8,948 nucleotides of DNA. Origin: Leucobacter sp. GTDB lineage: Bacteria; Actinomycetota; Actinomycetes; Actinomycetales; Microbacteriaceae. Location of the stretch: assembly GCA_017990305.1 (NCBI GenBank), contig JAGNOB010000039.1, positions 1 to 8,948 of the forward strand, written 5' to 3'. Both the position numbers and the translations under genes were made by a program. Under the pieces are notes generated by a model. That model did not search any database and was not told the DNA's origin. It saw only the letters and a list, made by a program, of their open reading frames with translations. Positions 1 through 4,976 of this stretch are shown one piece after another (the stretch's first letter is position 1; each line of letters opens with the position of its first letter).

Positions 1-255
1 CGCGTGTGCTGCGTAGTTCATTCCCACGCAGACGAGTGCCGAGGGGCGAGCGATCGGAGATCCGACGCGGAGGTCGGAGGCGCTTTCGAGCTCCGGGAGC
101 TCACCCGCGGCGAGGAGACGCTGCACCTCGGGGATGCCTGATTCGAGGAAGGCGCCGTCGATCTTCGCGGTGACCGCGCGCAGGTCGTATGTGGCCGCAT
201 CGGCCACGAGCACGGGAACCTCTGACCCGACGGGGCCAAGCTGGGCGAACTTCAT
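1..255 (-). CDS. FAH-family hydrolase/hydratase, N-terminal 85 residues (runs off the left edge)
   Basis: Read on the minus strand, this frame is open from an ATG at 255 to the first base of the window, giving 85 residues. It begins MKFAQLGPVGSEVPVL and reaches the motif RPSALVCVGMNYAAHA (70-85). That motif is the classic boundary of the fumarylacetoacetate hydrolase family (consensus roughly P-x-K-x-x-C-x-G-x-N-Y-x-x-H), just before the metal-binding catalytic domain. Family members are usually about 280 residues, so roughly two thirds lies outside the window. The family includes acylpyruvate and diketo-acid hydrolases and 2-keto-4-pentenoate-type hydratases, and the N-terminus resembles the versions found in sugar-acid (for example diketo-deoxy-fuconate) catabolism. 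The substrate cannot be decided from this fragment. No strong ribosome binding site is visible; only a weak GAG-rich stretch precedes the start. A FadR-type regulator lies 118 bp upstream on the same strand, as expected for a catabolic operon. Confidence 0.85.
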   Translation of the reverse strand, partial: MKFAQLGPVGSEVPVLVADAATYDLRAVTAKIDGAFLESGIPEVQRLLAAGELPELESASDLRVGSPIARPSALVCVGMNYAAHA

Positions 256-279
256 TGAACACTCATTTCTCACAAAGGT

Positions 280-304
280 GGGATGTCTTACGGAAAGACT
301 ACCC
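280..304. promoter_or_regulatory. Candidate GntR operator (imperfect dyad) upstream of the FAH gene
   Basis: The region 256-373 between the gntR stop and the FAH start is noticeably AT-richer than its surroundings. It contains GTCTT (285-289), ACGGA, AAGAC (295-299), flanked by GGG (280-282) and CCC (302-304). Together these make a 25-bp dyad with 8 of 10 arm pairs matching. It sits 25-49 nt before the FAH start codon, a suitable place for repression. FadR-type GntR proteins bind short palindromes, so the GntR encoded next door is the natural candidate. A partial second copy, GGGATCTTTTAC, lies at 353-364 and matches 10 of 12 bases of 280-291. Binding is an inference. Confidence 0.45.
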
Positions 305-373
305 AACTCAGGAGGAATTTTGCCCGAAAGCAGCATATTCAAAGAAAGTCATGGGATCTTTTACCCCGAACGT

Positions 374-1057
374 TTACCGTCCAGCGGTCGCCGCGTCTCG
401 CAGCCAGCTCTCAACGCCAGCGATGTGCGCGAGCATCAGCGCCGCGGCAAGATCCGCGTCCCTGACCTCGAGCGCCCGCACGATATCGCGATGCTCCGCG
501 ATTGTGCGCTCGACGGCGCCGGCCTGCGTAAGCCCGCGCCAGACCCGGGCCCGCACCGTGTGCGCCGACAGTGACTCAATGAGCCCGGCGAGGTAATCGT
601 TACCGACCGCGCGCACAATCGCGCGATGAAAATCAGAATCGTGCTGCACCAGCGCCTCAACATCGGTGTCGCCAGACGCGCGTTCGACCTCGGCGGTGAG
701 CATCGCCAGCATCTCCGCGTCCATGGAGTGAGCGGCTCGCGCCGCGGCCTGGGGCTCGAGCATGCGACGCACCTCGAACATTTCAAGCACGGAATCGTCA
801 CTGTGCAGGTCGGCTGCAAAACTGACCGCTTCGAGCAGCAGTTCAGGCTCAAGGCTGGTGACGTAGGTTCCGTCACCGCGCCGGACATCGAGCACTCGGA
901 TCACTTCGAGCGCCTTCACAGCCTCGCGCAGCGAGTTACGAGAGGCGCCAAGCAGCTCACCGAGCTCTTTCTCGGGAGGCAACCTATCGCCTGGTCCGAG
1001 CTCGCCCGTTCGAATCATCTCTTTGATCCGAAGGATCACATCATCAGTGACAGCCAT
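374..1057 (-). CDS. GntR-family transcriptional regulator, FadR/FCD subfamily
   Basis: A cytoplasmic DNA-binding regulator of 227 residues, normal length for the FadR group. The winged helix-turn-helix spans about 5-68, with the GntR signature PGDRLPPEKELGELLGASR (22-40), NSLREAVKALE (41-51) and the wing RRGDGTYV (59-66). The C-terminal FCD domain (about 88-220) carries the usual metal-binding set: D140 and H144 in DSDFH, H189 in EHRDIV, and H211 in LAHIAG. This suggests a divalent metal and a carboxylate effector. FCD regulators commonly control sugar-acid or organic-acid catabolism. The FAH-family gene directly downstream on the same strand is the likely target, with the dyad at 280-304 the likely site. 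The start at 1057 puts the first DNA-binding helix right at the N-terminus. GAGGA abuts the ATG too closely for a normal Shine-Dalgarno, and a TAAGAT box ends 6 nt before the ATG, so the transcript may be leaderless. The stop is TAA at 374-376. Confidence 0.93.
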   Translation of the reverse strand: MAVTDDVILRIKEMIRTGELGPGDRLPPEKELGELLGASRNSLREAVKALEVIRVLDVRRGDGTYVTSLEPELLLEAVSFAADLHSDDSVLEMFEVRRMLEPQAAARAAHSMDAEMLAMLTAEVERASGDTDVEALVQHDSDFHRAIVRAVGNDYLAGLIESLSAHTVRARVWRGLTQAGAVERTIAEHRDIVRALEVRDADLAAALMLAHIAGVESWLRDAATAGR

Positions 1058-1063
1058 TCCTCG

Positions 1064-1069
1064 ATCTTA
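1064..1069 (-). promoter_or_regulatory. Candidate -10 box of gntR, leaderless spacing
   Basis: On the minus strand TAAGAT fits the actinobacterial -10 pattern TAnnnT. It is followed by exactly six bases and then the gntR ATG, so the +1 would be the A of the start codon. No recognisable -35 hexamer lies 17 bases upstream. The same geometry occurs before the HNH gene and the DUF3151 gene in this window. Confidence 0.4.
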
Positions 1070-1104
1070 GGGGAGGCGCCAGCGCGAGCGCCCGCCCAGC
1101 GCGG

Positions 1105-1413
1105 CTACTCTCCGTCGCGCGAGTCCGCAGCGATCGCCGTGTGGTGCTGAATAACCTCGGCGACCACGAAGTTGAACCATTTCTCGGCAAACTCCGGGTC
1201 GAGGTGCGCGGCCTCAGCGAGGCTTCGCAGGCGAGCGATCTGCCGCGCCTCACGGGCGGGATCGGACGGCGGCATGTCGAACTCTGCCTTGAGCTGCCCG
1301 ACCTCCTGAGTGCAGCGGAAGCGCTCGGCAAGCATGTGCACGAGCGCAGCATCGATGTTGTCGATGCTCGAACGCAGGCGTCCGAGCCGCTCCTCAGGAG
1401 TCAAGCCACTCAT
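1105..1413 (-). CDS. Chorismate mutase, AroQ-type monofunctional
   Basis: A 102-residue all-helical protein that should convert chorismate to prephenate, the first committed step to phenylalanine and tyrosine. There is no signal peptide, so it is cytosolic. Aligned by spacing with the E. coli P-protein mutase domain (R11, R28, K39, D48, R51, S84, Q88), the equivalents are R14, R31, K42, D51, R54, A85 and Q89. Every interval matches; only the Ser is replaced, by Ala. The body of the sequence (SIDNIDAALVHMLAERF, DPAREARQIARL, VVAEVIQHH) is typical of the family. The start was chosen at 1413 because AGAGGT lies 6 nt ahead. It follows purA by 11 bp on the same strand, so the two are probably co-transcribed. 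The longer upstream frame overlapping purA is not needed. A small GC hairpin (GGCGC/GCGCC, around 1075-1093) lies in the 47-bp gap before gntR but has no T-run. Confidence 0.9.
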   Translation of the reverse strand: MSGLTPEERLGRLRSSIDNIDAALVHMLAERFRCTQEVGQLKAEFDMPPSDPAREARQIARLRSLAEAAHLDPEFAEKWFNFVVAEVIQHHTAIAADSRDGE

Positions 1414-1419
1414 CTGGTT

Positions 1420-1425
1420 ACCTCT
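1420..1425 (-). promoter_or_regulatory. Ribosome binding site of the chorismate mutase gene overlapping the purA stop
   Basis: On the minus strand AGAGGT stands 6 nt before the ATG at 1413, and its first base is the last base of the purA TGA (1425-1427). A ribosome terminating on purA would therefore stop directly on the downstream binding site, an arrangement that favours translational coupling. It also fixes the chorismate mutase start. Confidence 0.6.
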
Positions 1426-2711
1426 CAGCTCAGCAGGTCGTGCAGTACGACAACCTGCTCGCGCTCGGGGCCAACGCCGACCGCGGAGAACCGCGCGCCG
1501 CTCATCGCCTCGAGCGCAACGATGTAGTCCTGCGCGTTCTTCGGCAGGTCCTCGAACGTGCGGCACCCCGTGATGTCCTCGTCCCAGCCAGGGAACTCCT
1601 GATAGATCGGAGTCGCGTGGTGGAAGTCCGACTGGTTCACCGGCATCTCGTCGTGGCGCACGCCGTTGACGTCGTACGCGACGCACACGGGGATCGACTT
1701 GATGCCCGAGAGCACGTCGAGCTTCGTAAGCACGAAGTCGGTGACACCGTTGATGCGGGCCGCGTAACGGGCCATCGGCGCGTCGTACCAGCCGCAACGA
1801 CGGGCTCGGCCAGTGGTCACGCCGAACTCGCCGCCCTGCGTCTGCAGGAACTCGCCCATCTCATCGAAGAGTTCAGTTGGGAAGGGCCCCGACCCGACAC
1901 GGGTCGTGTACGCCTTGATCACCGCGATGATGCGGTCGATCTGGTGCGGCGGGACGCCCGAACCCGTCGATGCGCCACCGGAGGTTGCGTTCGAGCTTGT
2001 GACAAACGGGTAGGTGCCGTGGTCGATATCGAGCATCGTCGCCTGGCCCGCTTCGTACAGCACGGTCTTATCGTCAGCGAGTGCGTTGTGGAGCAGCAGC
2101 CCCGTATCGCACACCATTGGCTCGAGCAGCTCGCGGTATTCGAGCAGGTCGGCCACGACCTCGTCGGCGTCGATCGCGCGGCGGTTGTAGATCTTAACGA
2201 GCACCTGGTTCTTGAAGTCGAGAGCCGCCTCGACCTTCTGCCGCAGGATGCCCTCGTCGAAGATGTCCTGAATGCGGATTCCGACGCGGTTGATCTTGTC
2301 GGCGTACGCGGGGCCGATGCCGCGGCCGGTCGTACCGATCTGGCGCTTACCGAGGAAGCGCTCGGTGACCTTATCGAGTGTGCGGTGGTACTCGGTGATG
2401 ACGTGCGCGTTCGCGCTCACCTTCAGCTTCGAGACGTCGACTCCACGCTCCTTGAGCGCGTCGAGCTCGAGCTTCAGCACCGCAAGGTCGACGACGACTC
2501 CGTTCGCAATGACGGGGACGACACCGGGGGTGAGAATGCCGGATGGCAGCAGGTGAAGCGCATATTTCTGGTCGCCAATGACGACCGTGTGACCGGCGTT
2601 GTTACCGCCGTTGAACTTCACGACGTAGTCGACACGGCTCCCGAGCAGATCGGTTGCCCGACCCTTCCCCTCATCGCCCCATTGGGCACCGGTGATCAGT
2701 ACAGCGGGCAT
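1425..2711 (-). CDS. purA: Adenylosuccinate synthetase
   Basis: GTP-dependent ligation of aspartate to IMP, giving adenylosuccinate: the first step of AMP synthesis, cytosolic and normally a homodimer. The product is 428 residues, against 432 for the E. coli enzyme. The signature QWGDEGKGR (10-18) carries the catalytic Asp13. [10 protein letters not shown] (33-42) carries the catalytic His41. The second family signature [16 protein letters not shown] is intact, as are the late [11 protein letters not shown] segment and the base-binding LTKLDVLSG. The frame is open for 32 more codons upstream, but that extension crosses a terminator hairpin and has no family similarity. The start at 2711 has AAGGAAGG about 7 nt ahead and gives the standard N-terminus [17 protein letters not shown]. 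The downstream partner is the chorismate mutase gene. Nothing visible suggests a purine riboswitch or PurR-type site. Confidence 0.98.
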   Translation of the reverse strand: MPAVLITGAQWGDEGKGRATDLLGSRVDYVVKFNGGNNAGHTVVIGDQKYALHLLPSGILTPGVVPVIANGVVVDLAVLKLELDALKERGVDVSKLKVSANAHVITEYHRTLDKVTERFLGKRQIGTTGRGIGPAYADKINRVGIRIQDIFDEGILRQKVEAALDFKNQVLVKIYNRRAIDADEVVADLLEYRELLEPMVCDTGLLLHNALADDKTVLYEAGQATMLDIDHGTYPFVTSSNATSGGASTGSGVPPHQIDRIIAVIKAYTTRVGSGPFPTELFDEMGEFLQTQGGEFGVTTGRARRCGWYDAPMARYAARINGVTDFVLTKLDVLSGIKSIPVCVAYDVNGVRHDEMPVNQSDFHHATPIYQEFPGWDEDITGCRTFEDLPKNAQDYIVALEAMSGARFSAVGVGPEREQVVVLHDLLS

Positions 2712-2749
2712 CTCAGCCCCTTCCTTCGCACTAGGCAGATACCGAGCCA

Positions 2750-2755
2750 GTCTAG
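2750..2755 (-). promoter_or_regulatory. Possible -10 box of purA
   Basis: TAGACT on the minus strand lies 38 nt before the purA start codon, downstream of the dps terminator hairpin, where the purA promoter has to be if the hairpin works. The -10 pattern TAnnnT is met, but no convincing -35 hexamer is seen 16-18 nt upstream. This is only a candidate. Confidence 0.3.
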
Positions 2756-2792
2756 CGGAGCGAAGGTTCCCGCGCCCCGGGAGGCACAGAAC

Positions 2793-2827
2793 AGCGCCCG
2801 GCAGCACCTGAGATGCTGCCGGGCGCT
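2793..2827 (-). terminator. Hairpin terminator of dps
   Basis: AGCGCCCGGCAGCA (2793-2806) and TGCTGCCGGGCGCT (2814-2827) are perfect reverse complements: a 14-bp GC-rich stem with a 7-nt loop, starting 13 nt after the dps stop codon. On the minus strand the stem is followed by GTTCTGT, a weak U-rich tail, as is common for terminators in high-GC actinobacteria. It separates dps from the purA transcription unit. Confidence 0.85.
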
Positions 2828-2840
2828 GCCTCAGCTTTGG

Positions 2841-3332
2841 CTATGCCTCTGCGAAGTGCGAGGACAGGAACCACCTGTCCTTATCAAGCTGCTGCGCGAC
2901 CGCGATCGCAATGTCCTGGCTCACCGGATCGACGCTCTCGAGCCCCTCGATCGCGTGATACACGGTTTCGAGGGTTGCATCGAGCTGGGCGACCATCTCG
3001 CGGACGGTCACCTTCGCCTGCTGGAATCCAGGGCTGAGTTCGGGGTTCGTCGCGCGCGCCGCGACAGTCGTGATGCGGGCGTCGATGGGCAGGCCCAGGG
3101 CGATAATGCGCTCGGCGACAGTGTCCGCACCGTTCTGCGCGTTCTCGACGATCACGTCGAGAAACTCGTGAATGCTCACGAAGTTCATGCCGCGAACGTG
3201 CCAGTGCGCCTGCTTCGCATTCACGTGGAGCGCGGTGAGGTCGTGCACGACCGGGCTCAGGTACTGAGCGACTCCGCTCGGGCGGTTCATGTCCCCCTGC
3301 GCGGCCGGAATTCGGGCTTCTTGCATTGTCAT
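2841..3332 (-). CDS. dps: Dps-family ferritin-like DNA-protection protein
   Basis: A 163-residue four-helix protein expected to form a 12-subunit shell. It oxidises and stores iron and shields DNA during oxidative or stationary-phase stress. The inter-subunit ferroxidase residues are all present, each offset by 8 from E. coli Dps: H43 (AKQAHWHVRG), H55 and D59 (HEFLD), D70 and E74 (ADTVAER). The C-terminal helix ends DRWFLSSHFAEA, as is usual. The N-terminus is short and has few basic residues, so DNA binding through a basic tail is uncertain. The start was placed at 3332 because GAGGGAAG lies a few bases ahead. The frame runs open for nine more codons, but those would consume the ribosome binding site. 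It is a single-gene unit with its own terminator downstream. The 155-bp region before it is shared with the divergent epimerase gene and contains two GTACGTGC repeats. Confidence 0.93.
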   Translation of the reverse strand: MTMQEARIPAAQGDMNRPSGVAQYLSPVVHDLTALHVNAKQAHWHVRGMNFVSIHEFLDVIVENAQNGADTVAERIIALGLPIDARITTVAARATNPELSPGFQQAKVTVREMVAQLDATLETVYHAIEGLESVDPVSQDIAIAVAQQLDKDRWFLSSHFAEA

Positions 3333-3361
3333 ACTGGCTTCCCTCTCTCTCGGGAGCACCC

Positions 3362-3399
3362 GTACGTGCTGGGCACTCGGTACACCTCAGGGTACGTGC
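3362..3399. repeat. Direct repeats GTACGTGC upstream of dps
   Basis: GTACGTGC occurs at 3362-3369 and again at 3392-3399, exactly 30 bp apart start to start, about three helical turns. A third GTAC core lies at 3380-3383 between them. The copies begin 30 and 60 nt before the dps start codon. They could be binding sites for a regulator of dps, but no known consensus is recognised. The wider divergent region 3333-3487 also holds an 8-bp palindrome AGCTAGCT (3444-3451) and a possible plus-strand -10 TAGGCT (3451-3456) for the epimerase gene. No clear -35 is seen on either strand. Confidence 0.35.
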
Positions 3400-3487
3400 C
3401 GCACCTGAACGCCGCACTAAGAATCTGGCCTGATTCCTCTAGGAGCTAGCTAGGCTGAATGTGCAGGGCTGTCCACAAGGGGGATCC

Positions 3488-4495
3488 ATGGCCGCACACC
3501 GCATCGTTATCGGAGGGGCCTCAGGGTTCCTCGGCACTCGACTCCGAGACGATTTGGCAGCAGACGGCTGGCACGTTTCGACCATCGGACGGACCGGCGC
3601 AGACGCAAGCTGGGGCGATCCGGCCGCGATCCAACGTCTCGTCGATGGCGCAGACGCCGTCATTGGCCTCTCAGGCAAGAGCGTCGATTGCCGATACACC
3701 GACGCCAATCGCAACGAGATACTGCGGTCACGGGTTGACACCACCCGCGCTATCGCAGCCGCAATCGCCGCCAGCGCCAATCCGCCCGCTGTCTGGCTGA
3801 ACGCGAGTACAGCCACGATCTATCGCCATGCAATGGATCGTCCACAGACCGAAAGCACAGGAGAGCTCGGCAGGGGCTTCTCCGTCGATATCGCGCGAAA
3901 CTGGGAGCGCGAGTTCTTCACCCCCGATCTCCCCGGCACCCGCAGGGTCGCGTTGCGAGTGGCAATCGCGATCGGAGATGGTCCCGCCACCAATATGTTG
4001 TTCCGCTTGGCAAGACTCGGCGTCGGCGGCACCCAGTACGACGGCCCGTGGTTCAGGCACCGCCGCTATCGAGGAATCGGCCCCGACCCCACGGATCCCA
4101 CTGGGCCCGGCTGGCATCGCACGCGAGGGCGGCAACGCTTCAGTTGGGTGCACATCGACGATGTTGTCGGGGCGGTCCGGTTCGCGCTCGCGAACGATAC
4201 GCTCTCGGGCCCATTGAACGTCGCCTCACCCGGTGCGAGCGACAATCGCACGGTCATGCGCACCATGCGCCGCACTGTTGGGGCACGGTTTGGGCTCCCC
4301 GCGTTTCGCTGGATGCTCGAGCCAGCGACCTGGGCGCTTCGCACAGAGTCAGAAATGGTACTCAAGAGCCGCTGGGTCGCTTCCGAGAAGCTGCTCGCGG
4401 CTGGCTACGAGTTTCAATGGCCAGAGCTTGAACCGGCGCTGCGCGACGTCTACGCCGCACGCAGTGGTGGCGGCCTGGGACGCGCCCGCAGCTAA
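3488..4495 (+). CDS. TIGR01777-type NAD(P)-binding epimerase (atypical SDR, DUF1731 C-terminus)
   Basis: A 335-residue member of the extended/atypical short-chain dehydrogenase superfamily, related to E. coli YfcH and SDR39U1; the substrate is unknown. The nucleotide-binding loop GGASGFLG is at 9-16. DAVIGLSGKSV (56-66) and NRNEILRSRVDTTRAI (74-89) are typical of this family. The segment LNASTATIYR (104-113) holds the SDR Ser/Tyr region, but no Lys follows four residues after the Tyr, as in other members. FSWVHIDDV (218-226) and LNVASPG (243-249) are strong family motifs. The C-terminal 50 or so residues (PAFRWMLEPATWAL to WPELEPALRDV) match the DUF1731 tail. The protein is about 35 residues longer than usual, mainly because of an Arg/Pro/Gly-rich stretch at about 183-216. 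The start was chosen at 3488 with AAGGGGG a few bases upstream; an ATG-initiated extension from 3461 has no support. The HNH gene follows 51 bp later on the same strand. Confidence 0.9.
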   Translation: MAAHRIVIGGASGFLGTRLRDDLAADGWHVSTIGRTGADASWGDPAAIQRLVDGADAVIGLSGKSVDCRYTDANRNEILRSRVDTTRAIAAAIAASANPPAVWLNASTATIYRHAMDRPQTESTGELGRGFSVDIARNWEREFFTPDLPGTRRVALRVAIAIGDGPATNMLFRLARLGVGGTQYDGPWFRHRRYRGIGPDPTDPTGPGWHRTRGRQRFSWVHIDDVVGAVRFALANDTLSGPLNVASPGASDNRTVMRTMRRTVGARFGLPAFRWMLEPATWALRTESEMVLKSRWVASEKLLAAGYEFQWPELEPALRDVYAARSGGGLGRARS

Positions 4496-4511
4496 GTTCC
4501 GCGCCCGACAA

Positions 4512-4540
4512 CTGGATTCGCCGCCAAATCCGAGTACGGT
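4512..4540 (+). promoter_or_regulatory. Candidate promoter of the HNH gene, leaderless spacing
   Basis: CTGGAT (4512-4517), a 17-nt spacer, then TACGGT (4535-4540), which fits TAnnnT. Six bases then separate it from the GTG at 4547, so transcription could begin on the start codon. The GGTGGA overlapping this site is a poor and close ribosome binding site. The -35 half matches TTGACA at only three positions, so the call rests on the -10 geometry. Confidence 0.4.
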
Positions 4541-4546
4541 GGAGCC

Positions 4547-4963
4547 GTGCCTCCCCGCCGAAAGTATCCAGCAAAGCGTTCCGCTGCGACCAACGCGCGC
4601 TACGCCAAGCGTCGGCAGAACCGGCTCGCCCGCGTCGACAACGACCTCACTGACGCCGAGTGGCACAGCCTGCTTGATGCGTGGGGTGGCTGCGCCTACT
4701 GCCAGGGAGACGGGGCGGCGTTGCAACGCGACTGCGTACAGCCCATCTCACGTGGGGGACGCTACACACTCGCCAACGTCGTTCCGGCTTGCGCGTCGTG
4801 CAACGCGAGCAAGCACAACTCCGAAGTGACCGGCTGGTTGCGGCGGAAGAAGCTCGATGAGCGCGCATTCCTCCTCAGGCACGCGACAATTCAGCAACAG
4901 CTGCTCCCGCCCGAGGCAGAGCCAGACGAACCGAACACCCCCGCTTGTCCGGATAGCGTCTGA
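4547..4963 (+). CDS. Small HNH-fold protein with two CxxC knuckles
   Basis: A 138-residue protein with a very basic N-terminus (about 1-29). A zinc-ribbon-like HNH module follows: CAYC (49-52), then DCVQPISRGG (62-71), YTLANVVPACASCNASKHN (73-91), which contains the second pair CASC (82-85). This is the treble-clef beta-beta-alpha fold of HNH nucleases, with four Cys to hold a structural zinc. In the usual signature the stretch after the first CxxC reads D-H-x-x-P; here position 63 is Cys, so the first catalytic His is absent while N77 and H90 remain. The protein may be a diverged nuclease or only a nucleic-acid-binding protein. The conserved-looking tail VTGWLRRKKLDERAFLLRH (94-112) suggests a discrete actinobacterial subfamily. 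There is no recombinase, intron or toxin partner beside it, so it is not obviously a homing enzyme. It starts with GTG and ends 13 bp from the convergent transporter gene. Confidence 0.8.
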   Translation: MPPRRKYPAKRSAATNARYAKRRQNRLARVDNDLTDAEWHSLLDAWGGCAYCQGDGAALQRDCVQPISRGGRYTLANVVPACASCNASKHNSEVTGWLRRKKLDERAFLLRHATIQQQLLPPEAEPDEPNTPACPDSV

Positions 4964-4976
4964 CCTGCCCCACGCT

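Noticed and set aside
18..239. A 73-codon minus-strand frame
   Set aside because: It is a shifted frame of the FAH-family gene; the 1-255 frame carries the family motif up to the window edge.
134..1150. Plus-strand frames over the FAH and gntR region (134-574, 189-596, 626-1150)
   Set aside because: They overlap well-supported minus-strand genes, have no ribosome binding sites and show no recognisable domains.
2712..2807. A longer purA start at 2807
   Set aside because: It would add 32 residues translated partly from the dps terminator hairpin; the standard PurA N-terminus and its ribosome binding site point to 2711.
1440..3449. A 669-codon open frame on the plus strand across purA and dps
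   Set aside because: It lies antisense to two unmistakable genes, is rich in the Arg/Asp/Val/His typical of reversed high-GC codons, and shows no domain.
3441..3456. An IdeR/DtxR-type iron box upstream of dps, suggested by the TAG-rich stretch
   Set aside because: Only the central 8 bp AGCTAGCT are symmetric; the flanks do not match the 19-bp consensus.
4964..4976. A terminator between the convergent HNH and MmpL genes
   Set aside because: Only 13 bp separate the stops and no clear hairpin was seen there or just beyond.
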